In this document: piece after piece, positions 1 to 8,575 of the stretch
Position numbering within the stretch: position 1 is the stretch's first letter
Layout: each line of letters begins with the position of its first letter
Assembly (NCBI GenBank): GCA_013138965.1
Contig: WTBT01000036.1
Location: 1 to 52,106, forward strand
Length of the DNA stretch: 52,106 nucleotides
Source: Candidatus Aegiribacteria sp.
Lineage (GTDB): Bacteria > Fermentibacterota > Fermentibacteria > Fermentibacterales > JCC-6
Direction of reading: 5' to 3'
Program-made: the position numbers and the translations under genes
The notes under the pieces: model-generated
Seen by the model: the letters and a program-made list of their open reading frames with translations, nothing else
What the model was told of the DNA's origin: nothing
The model's database searches: none

Positions 1-95
1 AGTTATTTGGCGTTCCTGCAAGGCGCGGATGATGGCGCATAGCAGAGCTATGTAACTGAATCTGCAACGCCGCAGGAGCGTCAAAGAACGAGTAG
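1..95. repeat. Palindromic dispersed-repeat-like element at the left edge
   Basis: Seen: an imperfect inverted repeat with arms at 7-25 and 68-85 (TTGGCGTTCCTGC against the complement of GCAGGAGCGTCAA). An inner hairpin CATAG-CAGAG-CTATG lies at 38-52. The element ends a few bases before the stop codon of the YihY gene at 102. The double-hairpin design resembles small intergenic repeats that occur in many copies in some bacterial genomes. Only one copy is in this window and its left part may be cut off by the window edge, so the family status is inference. Confidence 0.5.
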
Positions 96-101
96 GATAC
101 A

Positions 102-1016
102 TCATTTGATGCTTGACATGACACTAGCTACCTTACGCCATTCATGTACGATCTGACTTATCTCGGCAGCACCAAGGAGTATCACACACTCCCAGTAGAG
201 CAGGAAGAATGTAGCCATAACCCTTGCCAGCGAACCGTAGACCACTCCCCACCCCGGATGACCGATCACCCAGATGTAAGTCTGGGCACCAAGACCGGTG
301 AACACTATGGCAATGATCGTAGCAAAAAGAGCCTGCCCGATGCTGACCTTCCTGTTTGGAGCGGCCTTGAAAAGGGTAAAGAACAGCAGCACAGTGAAGG
401 AAATACCCAGTATCTGTGCCAGGCCGCCTCCGGTAAGGTGTCCGATGAGCGGCCATTGAGAAACTATATCACCCAGCGGGCTGTCCACGACCAGCCGGGC
501 CATGGTTGAAAAGATCAGTGAGGAGACAAAACAGAGCGCCACGAGCAGAGCCAGAAAGAAATCGTACAGCTTCCCCAGGACGATATTACGACCCCTGGCT
601 ACTTCGAATATTCTGTCGAACGCCGTCCGTATGGTTCCGAAAAGCCGGCTGACAAGCCACAGAAGGAAAAGGAACCCGACTACTCCCGGTATTCCGGCAT
701 TACCTCTGAAAATGGCGCTTTCAATCTCGTTTCTCGTGGAATCGGGAATGAGCGGGTTGGCTGTATCGAGCCAGTTCGTAAGACCCTGCTGGAGGCCTTC
801 GTCCTCCTGCAAAGCTATACCGCTGAATGTAAGTATCAGAAGGCCCAGAGGAAGAATGGTTATCAGCATATTAAAAGATATGGCTGCAGCCGAAAAGAAT
901 ACGCTGTCATCGTTCCATCTGTTGTATAGCCTTATCCCGAAGAATCTGATAAATATCCATGATCTGCGAATGTATCTTCTTGCTGAAGCAGCCCGGATGG
1001 CATGAAGTTCGCGCAA
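102..1016 (-). CDS. YihY/BrkB-family inner-membrane protein
   Basis: The protein has 304 residues. A basic N-terminus is followed by about six hydrophobic membrane segments, beginning near residue 45 (FFSAAAISFNMLITILPLG), which is the signature opening of the YihY/BrkB (formerly 'RNase BN') family. Members are polytopic inner-membrane proteins of uncertain role; some are proposed transporters, and the old ribonuclease name is wrong. The start is a TTG at 1016 because no ATG lies before the first membrane segment. It follows glmS by 23 bases on the same strand and is probably the last gene of a glmM-glmS-yihY transcript. Family assignment is firm, function is not. Confidence 0.85.
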   Translation of the reverse strand: MRELHAIRAASARRYIRRSWIFIRFFGIRLYNRWNDDSVFFSAAAISFNMLITILPLGLLILTFSGIALQEDEGLQQGLTNWLDTANPLIPDSTRNEIESAIFRGNAGIPGVVGFLFLLWLVSRLFGTIRTAFDRIFEVARGRNIVLGKLYDFFLALLVALCFVSSLIFSTMARLVVDSPLGDIVSQWPLIGHLTGGGLAQILGISFTVLLFFTLFKAAPNRKVSIGQALFATIIAIVFTGLGAQTYIWVIGHPGWGVVYGSLARVMATFFLLYWECVILLGAAEISQIVHEWRKVASVMSSIK

Positions 1017-1039
1017 TGATCCCGTATTAGCAGTCAGAT

Positions 1040-2875
1040 TTACTCTACCGTTACACTTTTCGCGAGATTCCTGGGTTTATCAACATCACAGCCCCTTGCA
1101 ACAGCGATATGATAGGATAAGAGCTGAAGTGGAATTACGCTGAGCAGAGGAACAAGCATGTCTGGCGCTTCCGGGACCCTGATGACCCAGTCTGAGACCG
1201 ATTCGATATCGGTATCTCCTTCGGTCGCTATGGCAAGGACCCTTCCATGTCTTGCCCTTACTACCTGTATGTTGGAGATTATTTTGTCATAAGCTGCGCC
1301 CTTAACGGCGATCACAGCTATGGGCATCATCTCATCTATCAGGGCGATCGGACCGTGCTTCATCTCGGCCGCCGGGTAGCCCTCCGCATGAATGTAGGAT
1401 ATTTCCTTGAGTTTAAGGGCACCTTCAAGCGCTACCGGGTAGTTTACCCCCCTGCCAAGGTAGAGGAAATTCCTCGCGTAAGTGAATTCTTTAGCTATCT
1501 CAGCTATACTGCTGGAATTCTCCAGAATTTTCCTTACCTTGTCAGGAATAGCCATGATCTCACGGACAAGTTCAAGCCCCTGGTTACGGTCGAGAATATG
1601 CCTGGCTCTTCCGAGGGCAAAGGCTATCAGGATAAGTGCCATCACCTGCGAAGTGAAAGCCTTTGTTGAGGCGACTCCGATCTCGGGACCTGCGTGGATA
1701 TAAACTCCGGCATCCGTCTCACGGGCTATGGTTGAACCCACTACATTCACTATACCGAGAGTACGGCATTTCTTATCTTTAGCCAGTTTCAGGGCAGCCA
1801 GGGTATCCGCTGTCTCACCGCTCTGGCTGATTACTATCATCACGGTATCGGGAGACAGAACAGGATCCCTGTATCGAAACTCGGAAGCGTATTCCACCTG
1901 AACGGGAATCCTTGAATAGGCCTCGATAAGGTACTTGCCTATGGAAGCCGCGTGCCAGGAGGTTCCACAGGCGGTTATTACTACCCTGCTTATGGATCTC
2001 ATCTCCTCTTCGGACATCTGCAGGCCACCAAGGTGCGCCGTACCCTGAACCAGATCCAGCCTCCCCCTGAAAGCGTTTGCGAGTGATTCGGGCTGGCTGT
2101 AGATCTCCTTCAGCATGAAATGGGGATAACCGTCCTTCTCAATATCCGCGATATCCCAGTCCACATATTCGATCCGTTCACGTATCAGGGATGGATGGCC
2201 GTTATCCGACTGAATCCCTTCGAGGTTTACTTCAATTACTTCACCCTCTTCGAGATAGATCACATCCCTGGTGTGAGATACAATGGCTGCCACATCACTG
2301 GCTACGAAATACTCCTTATCACCTATACCGGCCACAAGGGGGCTGCCGTAACGGGCCGCTACCAGTGTATTCGGCTCATCCGCGGAGAGGACAGCGATTC
2401 CGTACGCGCCATGGACCTTAGCAAGCGCATCTTTTACCGCAATGAAGAGTTTCTTACCCTTTGCGACTTCCTGGCTTATCAACATCGGCAGGACTTCAGA
2501 ATCGGTTTCCGATTCAAAACTTATTCCCGAACTGATGAGATCCTTCCTCAATGCCATGAAATTCTCGATTATACCGTTGTGAACAACAGCTATTCTTCCC
2601 GACTGATCGTAATGGGGATGAGCGTTAGCATAGGAAGGCTCTCCATGGGTAGCCCATCGTGTATGAGCTATCCCCACAGTTGATGATTCAGCATCTCCAG
2701 GATCGATTTTATCGAGGTCACTTACCCGCCCTTCACATTTCCTTATGAACAGACTGCCTTTGTTCTGAAGCGCGTATCCTGCTGAATCATAACCTCTGTA
2801 TTCAAGACGCTTCAGCCCGGCAAGAAGTACCTCTCTGGCGGGCTTGTACCCCACATATCCGACTATTCCACACAT
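1040..2875 (-). CDS. glmS: Glutamine--fructose-6-phosphate aminotransferase
   Basis: GlmS makes glucosamine-6-phosphate from fructose-6-phosphate and glutamine, the committed step toward UDP-GlcNAc for peptidoglycan and LPS. The 611-residue length is normal. The protein begins MCGIVGYVG, with Cys2 the nucleophile of the N-terminal class-II glutamine amidotransferase domain (residues 1-240). Two SIS sugar-isomerase domains follow (about 290-420 and 460-590), including the CGTSWHA segment. The C-terminus KSVTVE is the conserved tail that closes the sugar site. The start codon overlaps the end of glmM by 13 bases, so the two consecutive enzymes of the pathway are translationally coupled. No glmS ribozyme is possible upstream because that stretch is glmM coding sequence. 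Confidence 0.97.
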   Translation of the reverse strand: MCGIVGYVGYKPAREVLLAGLKRLEYRGYDSAGYALQNKGSLFIRKCEGRVSDLDKIDPGDAESSTVGIAHTRWATHGEPSYANAHPHYDQSGRIAVVHNGIIENFMALRKDLISSGISFESETDSEVLPMLISQEVAKGKKLFIAVKDALAKVHGAYGIAVLSADEPNTLVAARYGSPLVAGIGDKEYFVASDVAAIVSHTRDVIYLEEGEVIEVNLEGIQSDNGHPSLIRERIEYVDWDIADIEKDGYPHFMLKEIYSQPESLANAFRGRLDLVQGTAHLGGLQMSEEEMRSISRVVITACGTSWHAASIGKYLIEAYSRIPVQVEYASEFRYRDPVLSPDTVMIVISQSGETADTLAALKLAKDKKCRTLGIVNVVGSTIARETDAGVYIHAGPEIGVASTKAFTSQVMALILIAFALGRARHILDRNQGLELVREIMAIPDKVRKILENSSSIAEIAKEFTYARNFLYLGRGVNYPVALEGALKLKEISYIHAEGYPAAEMKHGPIALIDEMMPIAVIAVKGAAYDKIISNIQVVRARHGRVLAIATEGDTDIESVSDWVIRVPEAPDMLVPLLSVIPLQLLSYHIAVARGCDVDKPRNLAKSVTVE

Positions 2876-4209
2876 AAACTCTCCATTGCTTCGCGGAAGA
2901 TAAGGAAATCCTTCTCAATGTAACTATTATCCCTGTTCTCCGCAATGAACCTGACCACCGGTTCCGTACCCGATGGCCTGATATGCATCCAGCCGCCATC
3001 CCTGTAATACCATAGACCATCTCTTGTATCATCTGCAGGACCGTACTCCTCCAGCAGCCTGTAACGCAGGGGGTCGAATCCGGTTCCGAGCGGCAGCTTC
3101 TTTTTGAACATAGTATAGGATGGGTAACTGTCCACCCATCTTCCAATGCTGGAATCGGGATTTTCTCTGAGAAATGAAATCGCGCATGCCATTGCGACGC
3201 CGCTGTCCCTTCCGGAGTGGAAAGCCCGGTCGATCACACCGCCGTTACCCTCTCCACCTGTGATGGCTCCACGCTTTTCCATTTCCTCCACAACATTCAC
3301 CTCTCCCACAGGGCTGCGGTAGAGTCTGCAGCCATGTTTCGCGGCAGCATCCTCCGCCAGTCTGGAGGTTGAAAGATTGACAACAGCCGGTCCGGGCCTG
3401 ACTGAAAGTATAAAATCTATAGCAAGGGCTACAGTGTAATCCTCGCCGATTATTCTTCCGTTCTCATCCACCAGGGCGAGTCTGTCTCCATCGGGATCAA
3501 AGGCAAAACCCAAATCGGCATTCTCATCAATAACCGCCCTGGAAAGTTCGTTCAGGCTTTCGAGGGTTGGCTCCGCCATACGAGGAAAATCACCTTCGGG
3601 TGTCATCTCAGGATTGATAACCGCAAAATCAATACCAAGTCTTTCCATCAGCATTGGAGCAAACGAGGCAGCAGCTCCACCGCCGACATCAAGCACTGCC
3701 TTCAGCGATCTTCCTTCAGGAACAAGCCACGGTATTGAAAGTATACCTTCGATATGTCTTTCCACCGAACCGCTCAATTCTCCCGGCATCCCCACTGTTC
3801 TGTAATCCGCATGCTCCATGTCCCTGTCAAGCAGCTCCATCAAATGCTTCCTGCCTGCAGACCTCAGAAATACACCATCAGCCCCGATAAGTTTCAATGC
3901 GTTCCATTCGCCGGGATTGTGGCTTGAAGTAATAGCTATTCCTCCACGGATTCCCTCTTCCATGGCTTCAATCTGTACTGTAGGGGTAGGCACGACACTC
4001 AGAAGAACGGGGTCACAACCCACTGACATAAGGCCTGCAGTTACTGCAGCCTCAACAGCCGGCCCGCTTCTTCTGGTGTCCCTGCCGACGACAACAGGTC
4101 CCCTGCCGACAAGAATCCCAAACGCGGAGGCGAATTGCACTACATCAGCAATAGTAAGAGAAGCGCCGAATATGCCCCTGATTCCGGATCCGCTGATAAT
4201 TGGTTTCAT
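2863..4209 (-). CDS. glmM: Phosphoglucosamine mutase / phosphohexomutase
   Basis: The enzyme converts glucosamine-6-phosphate to glucosamine-1-phosphate, acting next to GlmS. From the ATG at 4209 it has 448 residues. An earlier in-frame start would lie inside repeat sequence, while 4209 is preceded by AGGGAAGA. Visible motifs are the phosphoserine loop TSSHNPG, the metal loop DPDGDR, the sugar loop GGEGNGG and the C-terminal phosphate-binding RPSGTEP. The sequence looks closer to archaeal-type GlmM/phosphomannomutases than to E. coli GlmM, so activity on glucose or mannose phosphates is also possible. Overlap with glmS makes the glucosamine role most likely. A MITE-like repeat begins about 12 bases upstream of the start. 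Confidence 0.9.
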   Translation of the reverse strand: MKPIISGSGIRGIFGASLTIADVVQFASAFGILVGRGPVVVGRDTRRSGPAVEAAVTAGLMSVGCDPVLLSVVPTPTVQIEAMEEGIRGGIAITSSHNPGEWNALKLIGADGVFLRSAGRKHLMELLDRDMEHADYRTVGMPGELSGSVERHIEGILSIPWLVPEGRSLKAVLDVGGGAAASFAPMLMERLGIDFAVINPEMTPEGDFPRMAEPTLESLNELSRAVIDENADLGFAFDPDGDRLALVDENGRIIGEDYTVALAIDFILSVRPGPAVVNLSTSRLAEDAAAKHGCRLYRSPVGEVNVVEEMEKRGAITGGEGNGGVIDRAFHSGRDSGVAMACAISFLRENPDSSIGRWVDSYPSYTMFKKKLPLGTGFDPLRYRLLEEYGPADDTRDGLWYYRDGGWMHIRPSGTEPVVRFIAENRDNSYIEKDFLIFREAMESLCVE

Positions 4210-4220
4210 ACATCTTCCCT

Positions 4221-4305
4221 TGGAGGCTGTCCGATAATGCGGCATCGGCATAAGGAACCACATATCTGGCTCTTCTGCTCAATGCCCATTGTCGGACAAC
4301 CTCCT
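4221..4305. repeat. MITE-like palindromic repeat, copy A (internally deleted)
   Basis: The terminal inverted repeats are GGAGGCTGTCCGATAATG at the left and the complement of AGGAGGTTGTCCGACAATG at the right. The copy is about 84 bp and matches both ends of copy B (6858-7020) base for base. The middle 78 bases of B are missing between two direct repeats, TATCTGGCT. It sits between tRNA-Thr and glmM, both on the minus strand, and comes within about 12 bases of the glmM start, so the mRNA leader contains its hairpin arm. Confidence 0.85.
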
Positions 4306-4316
4306 GAAATGAGACC

Positions 4317-4392
4317 TGGAGCCGGCGAACGGAATCGAACCGTTGACCTGCGCATTACGAATGCGCTGCTCTACCAGCTGAGCTACGCCGGC
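4317..4392 (-). tRNA. tRNA-Thr (anticodon CGT)
   Basis: The minus strand folds as a complete cloverleaf of 76 nt. The acceptor is GCCGGCG/CGCCGGC, the D arm GCTC-AGCTGGTA-GAGC, and the anticodon stem GCGCA/TGCGC carries loop TTCGTAA (anticodon CGT, reading ACG). The T arm is AACGG-TTCGATT-CCGTT. The discriminator is T and the CCA end is encoded at 4319-4317. A near-consensus promoter lies directly upstream. This gene explains the spurious reading frames across the region. Confidence 0.96.
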
Positions 4393-4405
4393 TCCGGAGG
4401 ATTGG

Positions 4406-4434
4406 ATATTATTGAAAAATGTGCAGTTCGTCAA
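4406..4434 (-). promoter_or_regulatory. Sigma-70-type promoter of tRNA-Thr
   Basis: On the minus strand TTGACG (4434-4429) and TAATAT (4411-4406) are separated by exactly 17 bases. The predicted transcription start is about 6-8 bases before the mature tRNA 5' end at 4392. Match and spacing are close to the housekeeping consensus. The transcript could continue into glmM-glmS-yihY, since no T-rich terminator is visible between them. Confidence 0.7.
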
Positions 4435-4439
4435 TAATC

Positions 4440-5075
4440 TCAGAATATGGACCTGGAGCCCCCGAACAGGCTCACAGGAAATGTTATGCAGAACTGAGAG
4501 CTTCCGAGATCAGCTTCCACAGGGGGATAAACCGATGACTCCTCGCCATCAATTATGGCGTTGTCCGTCTTAAAATCGGCAAAAGACCTTCTGTACTCAA
4601 GCCTGCCGGAGAGGGGTCCGGCAAGGACAACCTCTGTCCCAACGGAAAAGGTGAAACCTGCCGAGTTTCCTTCAACTTCGACAAATTCTCCGAAATCATT
4701 CGTTCCGCTGTACTTTCCGGTTATGAATACTCCTCCTGCTCCCGCAAAAACGGAGAACTTCTTGAAGATTTCGTACTTCACCAGCGGCATGATCGAAATC
4801 ATGAATGCGTTTAATTCACCATCCCATCCCAGAGGAGAAGAGTTCTTCCAGAAGTACTCGCCTGATATCCTGAAATTCAGGATTCCCGGCGCATCTATAT
4901 CTACGGCAAGACCTACCGATGTCCCCGGTGTGAGAAACCTGTTTTCATAGACGGAATCCATCGGAGCAAGGTTTGATATTATCGGCCCCGCGCTTACCGA
5001 GATACCGTCGGAACCGGAAGCTTGTGCAAAGCAGAGCATAAGCGCGAAGAAGGTGACAGCGGTAACGATTTTCAT
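4440..5075 (-). CDS. Small outer-membrane beta-barrel-like protein
   Basis: The protein has 211 residues. An N-terminal signal peptide ends near ALMLCFAQASG. The rest is alternating amphipathic beta strands rich in Gly and aromatic residues (for example FRISGEYFW and FAGAGGVFITGKYSG). The last residue is Phe, as expected for an outer-membrane barrel recognised by the BAM complex. The size suits an 8-stranded barrel of the OmpA/OmpW-like fold. The ATG overlaps the leuD stop by four bases, so it is translated from the same mRNA although it has no obvious link to that pathway. I cannot assign a function. Confidence 0.7.
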   Translation of the reverse strand: MKIVTAVTFFALMLCFAQASGSDGISVSAGPIISNLAPMDSVYENRFLTPGTSVGLAVDIDAPGILNFRISGEYFWKNSSPLGWDGELNAFMISIMPLVKYEIFKKFSVFAGAGGVFITGKYSGTNDFGEFVEVEGNSAGFTFSVGTEVVLAGPLSGRLEYRRSFADFKTDNAIIDGEESSVYPPVEADLGSSQFCITFPVSLFGGSRSIF

Positions 5076-5569
5076 GCTCCATCTCCCCGGGCGAACTGAA
5101 TTTTTTTTATGTGATTAAGCAGTCCTCCATCCCTGAGGATTTCCAGCATTTCATCGGGCAGCGAGGGGAAACTGAATATCCTGTCTCCCACACGCACTTC
5201 TCCAGCGGCGGGATCAACTGCGACCGGGGCGCCTTCAGTGTAGTAATCCACAGCATCCGGACTCTGGATCAGAAGAAGTCCCTGGTTTACCGCGCTTCTG
5301 TAGAATATCCTGGCAAATGATGAAGCGATAACAGCTTTCACACCAACATATTTCAGACCAAGGGAAGGATGTTCCCTGCTTGATCCGCATCCGAAATTCT
5401 CACCCGCGATTATTATGTCTCCTGGTTGAACTTTCCCTGAAAAGGACGAATCGAGATCCTCCAGAAGATGTTCCTTTATCTCAGGACCTGTGGAGCAGGT
5501 ATAGGTGTACTTTCCCGGAAACAGCAGATCGGTGTTAATGTCGTTCTGAGGGTAGTGGAATACATTCAT
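5072..5569 (-). CDS. leuD: 3-isopropylmalate dehydratase family, small subunit
   Basis: This 165-residue swivel-domain subunit pairs with the large subunit encoded just upstream. The hallmark stretch [12 protein letters not shown] (about residues 57-68) and the following [16 protein letters not shown] are conserved in LeuD and homoaconitase small subunits; [14 protein letters not shown] near the N-terminus is also typical. The family isomerises 2-isopropylmalate in leucine synthesis. Related pairs act on homocitrate or methylated malates. The length suits the short archaeal/Gram-positive-like form. leuA and leuB are not in the window, so substrate assignment rests on family alone. Its start overlaps leuC by four bases. 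Confidence 0.85.
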   Translation of the reverse strand: MNVFHYPQNDINTDLLFPGKYTYTCSTGPEIKEHLLEDLDSSFSGKVQPGDIIIAGENFGCGSSREHPSLGLKYVGVKAVIASSFARIFYRSAVNQGLLLIQSPDAVDYYTEGAPVAVDPAAGEVRVGDRIFSFPSLPDEMLEILRDGGLLNHIKKIQFARGDGA

Positions 5570-6825
5570 TTCAGTACCTCCCGGGGATCCCGTATCTTAC
5601 CCGTCAAGGCTGATACGGCTGCCGTCTCAGGGCTGGACAGGTATATCTCTGCTTCTTTCTCACCCATTCTTCCCTTAAAATTCCTGTTTGCTGTAGAAAG
5701 ACATTTCTCACCCGGGGCAAGGGCGCCCTGGTGCGCTCCCAGGCAGGGGCCGCAACCCGGTGGCAGTACAACCGCCCCCGCACTGACCAGATCCTGCACG
5801 ATACCCATATTCATTGCCTTGAGGTATTCCTCCCTGGAGGCCGGGGCTACTAACATCCTTACACCGGAGTGAATCCTCTGTCCCCTCAGAATATCGGCTG
5901 CCGTCTTGAGATCTTCAACTCTGCCATTCGTACAGGTTCCAAGGAAGATCTGGTCGATCTTCATGCCGGCCATATCTTCAACCGGAACAACATTGTCCAC
6001 CTGATGGGGACATGCTATAACGGGGATGATCTCCTCAAGGTCGTACTCCAGTGTTCTGGCATATTCAGCATCATGATCGCTCCAGACAGCGTCGGTAATT
6101 TTTATGTCCAGAGCTTCAAAGTATTTGCTTGTCAGGATATTGGCGGGAAACACAGCTATTTTCGCCCCCATCTCGATTCCCATATTGGCGATGGTCATCC
6201 TGTCCGATATTCTCAGCCCGCCTACGGCGGGTCCATTGAACTCAATAGCCATATAGTTCGCTCCGCCGGCGCCCACATCTCCTACGATAGTCAGGATAAG
6301 ATCCTTGGCGGAAACCCCGGCATTAAAGCCCCCGGTAAGTTCAATGTTGATCGTTTCAGGCACTTTGAACCAGGTTCGACCGGTTATCCAGATACCGGCT
6401 GCCTCGGTTCTGTCGATACCGGTGGCAAAGCAGTTGAATGCACCATAAGTGCAAGTATGACTGTCACTGCCAACGACAATTGATCCGGGCTTCACCAGCC
6501 CCATCTCGGGCATAACCTGGTGGCAAACGCCAGTTCCGATATCAAAGAAGTTTGTTATGCCCTGTTCCCTGACGAAATCCCTTACCTTCTTGTGACCAGC
6601 GGCGTGCGTGCTGGACGCGGCAGGAATAACATGATCAAGTACAATGGCTATCCTTCCGGGATATCTGACCCTGCCCCCCGGAACAGTAGATTCGAACTTG
6701 CCTATTATCGCCGCACTGTTATCATGGGTGAGAATGTAGTCCGGTTCGACAAATACTATTTCACCCTCACTGACCTTCTTCCCGGCAGCCCGGCTAAGGA
6801 TTTTAATCGCAAAAGTTTCTCCCAT
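5566..6825 (-). CDS. leuC: 3-isopropylmalate dehydratase family, large subunit
   Basis: This is the catalytic [4Fe-4S] aconitase-family subunit, 419 residues, the short LeuC type that works with a separate swivel subunit. The cluster ligands are visible: Cys in GTCTNGRVEDL and the pair in PPGCGPCLGAHQGAL. The substrate-binding VGSDSHTCTYGAFNCFATGID segment is intact. The protein most likely catalyses 2-isopropylmalate to 3-isopropylmalate isomerisation with LeuD; homoaconitase-type activity cannot be excluded from sequence. It heads a leuC-leuD-OMP transcript. A MITE-like repeat (copy B) lies between its start and a candidate promoter at 7047-7074. Confidence 0.88.
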   Translation of the reverse strand: MGETFAIKILSRAAGKKVSEGEIVFVEPDYILTHDNSAAIIGKFESTVPGGRVRYPGRIAIVLDHVIPAASSTHAAGHKKVRDFVREQGITNFFDIGTGVCHQVMPEMGLVKPGSIVVGSDSHTCTYGAFNCFATGIDRTEAAGIWITGRTWFKVPETINIELTGGFNAGVSAKDLILTIVGDVGAGGANYMAIEFNGPAVGGLRISDRMTIANMGIEMGAKIAVFPANILTSKYFEALDIKITDAVWSDHDAEYARTLEYDLEEIIPVIACPHQVDNVVPVEDMAGMKIDQIFLGTCTNGRVEDLKTAADILRGQRIHSGVRMLVAPASREEYLKAMNMGIVQDLVSAGAVVLPPGCGPCLGAHQGALAPGEKCLSTANRNFKGRMGEKEAEIYLSSPETAAVSALTGKIRDPREVLK

Positions 6826-6857
6826 TTGCAGAGCCTTTCTTCAAGAATATTCCTGCT

Positions 6858-7020
6858 TGGAGGCTGTCCGATAATGCGGCATCGGCATAAGGAACCACAT
6901 ATCTGGCTATAATGACCACATATTATCGTCAAATACATTCAGTATTCTCCTCAAATCTGTGATCATTCTATCTCAGCTATCTGGCTCTTCTGCTCAATGC
7001 CCATTGTCGGACAACCTCCT
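6858..7020. repeat. MITE-like palindromic repeat, copy B (full length)
   Basis: The element is about 163 bp, with left end GGAGGCTGTCCGATAATG and right end complementary to AGGAGGTTGTCCGACAATG. The inner part is shared in inverted orientation with copy D (30271-30413), including the stretch TTGACGATAATATGTGG on its minus strand. It has no coding capacity. It lies in the divergent gap between leuC (minus) and the FAD oxidase (plus). Confidence 0.9.
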
Positions 7021-7046
7021 GCTATGATCGACTCAGTATAGTACTA

Positions 7047-7074
7047 ATTATACAATCTGTTCCGGAAGTAGTAA
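7047..7074 (-). promoter_or_regulatory. Candidate promoter for leuC-leuD
   Basis: On the minus strand TTACTA (7074-7069) and TATAAT (7052-7047) are 16 bases apart. A CTGTTC-n16-GAACAG inverted repeat (7057-7062 and 7079-7084) overlaps this promoter and could be an operator shared with the divergent FAD oxidase gene. If real, the transcript reads through repeat copy B before reaching leuC. This is motif evidence only. Confidence 0.4.
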
Positions 7075-7107
7075 CCCCGAACAGAAAAATAACTCAAAAG
7101 GGGTCGT

Positions 7108-8562
7108 ATGAGATCAGTTACAGGTAGAAAAAACGTATCGGATATGTGTGCAGACCTTCTACAGGACGAGTCAAACCTGTCAGGCGCATGGTGTGAAGCC
7201 GCTGCCTGGCCTGAAAACACCGATGAAGCCAGGGAATACATCAGGGAGTGTTCGAGGACCGGAATGCAATTAACGGTTTCGGGCGGGTTAACCGGTATAT
7301 CGGGGGGAGCCCTGCCGGAGGGAGGCTCAGTGATATCTGCATCAGCGCTGAAGGATATCAGGCTTCAAGGCAATGGCAACATAGCGGCCGGTGCAGGAGT
7401 AACGATAGAAGAGCTCAATTCCTTTGTATCTACGAATACGGACGGTTTTTATCCTCCGGATCCCACGGAGGAATCTGCTTCTGTCGGTGGCACCATCGCC
7501 ACGGATGCCTCGGGTGCGGACAGCTTTCTGTACGGATCGACAAGAAAATGGGTGGAAGGGCTGAAGATCGTGCTCCCCTTTGGTAAGCTGCTTAGCATAA
7601 AAAGGGGCATGCACATGTTCGAGAACCGCACCTGCACCCACCCCGTTCTGGGAACACTTCACCTGCCGCCCCTCCGAAGAGAACAGCCGCCTAAGAATGC
7701 CGCGGGATACTACATGCGCGAAGGTATGGACCTGATAGATCTGTTCATCGGCTCTGAGGGAACACTTGGTTTTATTACCGAGGCTGAACTGAAGCTGGCT
7801 CCTGAGCCTCAGTATGTTATCGATCTTGCAGTATTCCCCGAAAACGCGGGATCCTTCTGGGAGCTTTACGATTCACTGCTGCATGCTGAGGAACCTCTCC
7901 GGATAAGAGCGCTGGAAATGATGGATGACAGATGCATGGATTTCCTGAGATCACATCCCGGCGAGCTTCCACTTCCTCCCGTGAATGCCGTCTTCTGTCT
8001 TCTTCTGAGAGCTGAAGCCGACAGCGATGAGCATCTTGAGGAAATCCTGGTGACCCTGGATGATATCCTGGTCGCATCGAATTCAAGCCCGGAAACTGCC
8101 TGGGGCGGTTTTGAACCCTCCGAAAGAAAGAGGATCAAGGATTTCAGACACGCGCTGCCGGAAGCTGTCAATCACTGCATCTCGGAGTCAAGGAGGAAGT
8201 GTCCCTCAATACATAAATTCGGTTCCGATGGCGCAGTCGGACTATCCAGGTTTGAAGAATACTACGCGAGGGTAAGGAGTATTCTTGAGGAAAGAAGCCT
8301 GCCCTTCGTTATCTTCGGCCACGCCGGAGATGGACACATTCATGCCAATGCGATGCCGGAGAACCCGCGACAGATGCTTCTGGCCGACTCCGCCATGAGG
8401 GAAATAGCGGCATCTGCTGTTGAAATGGGCGGCACGGTATCCGCAGAGCACGGGCTGGGAAAGCTGAAACTCGACTATCTCAAACTGATGTATTCGGAGG
8501 ATGAGATCAAAGGGATGGAAGTGATCAGAAGGGTTATCGACCCGGACTTCCTCTTTGGGTGA
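7108..8562 (+). CDS. FAD-linked 2-hydroxyacid dehydrogenase (GlcD/D-lactate dehydrogenase family)
   Basis: The protein has 484 residues. The N-terminal PCMH-type FAD-binding domain (about 35-235) contains GGLTGISGGALPEGG, ASVGGTIATDASGADSF and GSEGTLGFITEAELKL. The C-terminal oxidase domain carries FGHAGDGHIHAN (about 410-421) and GGTVSAEHGLGKLK, the metal/substrate His and Glu residues of the family. It should oxidise a D-2-hydroxyacid (lactate, glycolate or similar) to the 2-oxoacid and pass electrons to quinone or a partner protein. No GlcE/GlcF or Fe-S partner is adjacent, so the acceptor is unknown. The ATG at 7108 follows an AAAAGGGG ribosome site. Confidence 0.9.
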   Translation: MRSVTGRKNVSDMCADLLQDESNLSGAWCEAAAWPENTDEAREYIRECSRTGMQLTVSGGLTGISGGALPEGGSVISASALKDIRLQGNGNIAAGAGVTIEELNSFVSTNTDGFYPPDPTEESASVGGTIATDASGADSFLYGSTRKWVEGLKIVLPFGKLLSIKRGMHMFENRTCTHPVLGTLHLPPLRREQPPKNAAGYYMREGMDLIDLFIGSEGTLGFITEAELKLAPEPQYVIDLAVFPENAGSFWELYDSLLHAEEPLRIRALEMMDDRCMDFLRSHPGELPLPPVNAVFCLLLRAEADSDEHLEEILVTLDDILVASNSSPETAWGGFEPSERKRIKDFRHALPEAVNHCISESRRKCPSIHKFGSDGAVGLSRFEEYYARVRSILEERSLPFVIFGHAGDGHIHANAMPENPRQMLLADSAMREIAASAVEMGGTVSAEHGLGKLKLDYLKLMYSEDEIKGMEVIRRVIDPDFLFG

Positions 8563-8575
8563 CCCCTTCTGCCGG

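Noticed and set aside
4135..4437. A 100-residue plus-strand reading frame containing GAGERNRTVDLRITNALLYQLSYAG
   Set aside because: It is the antisense of tRNA-Thr; this peptide is a well-known artefact of tRNA genes.
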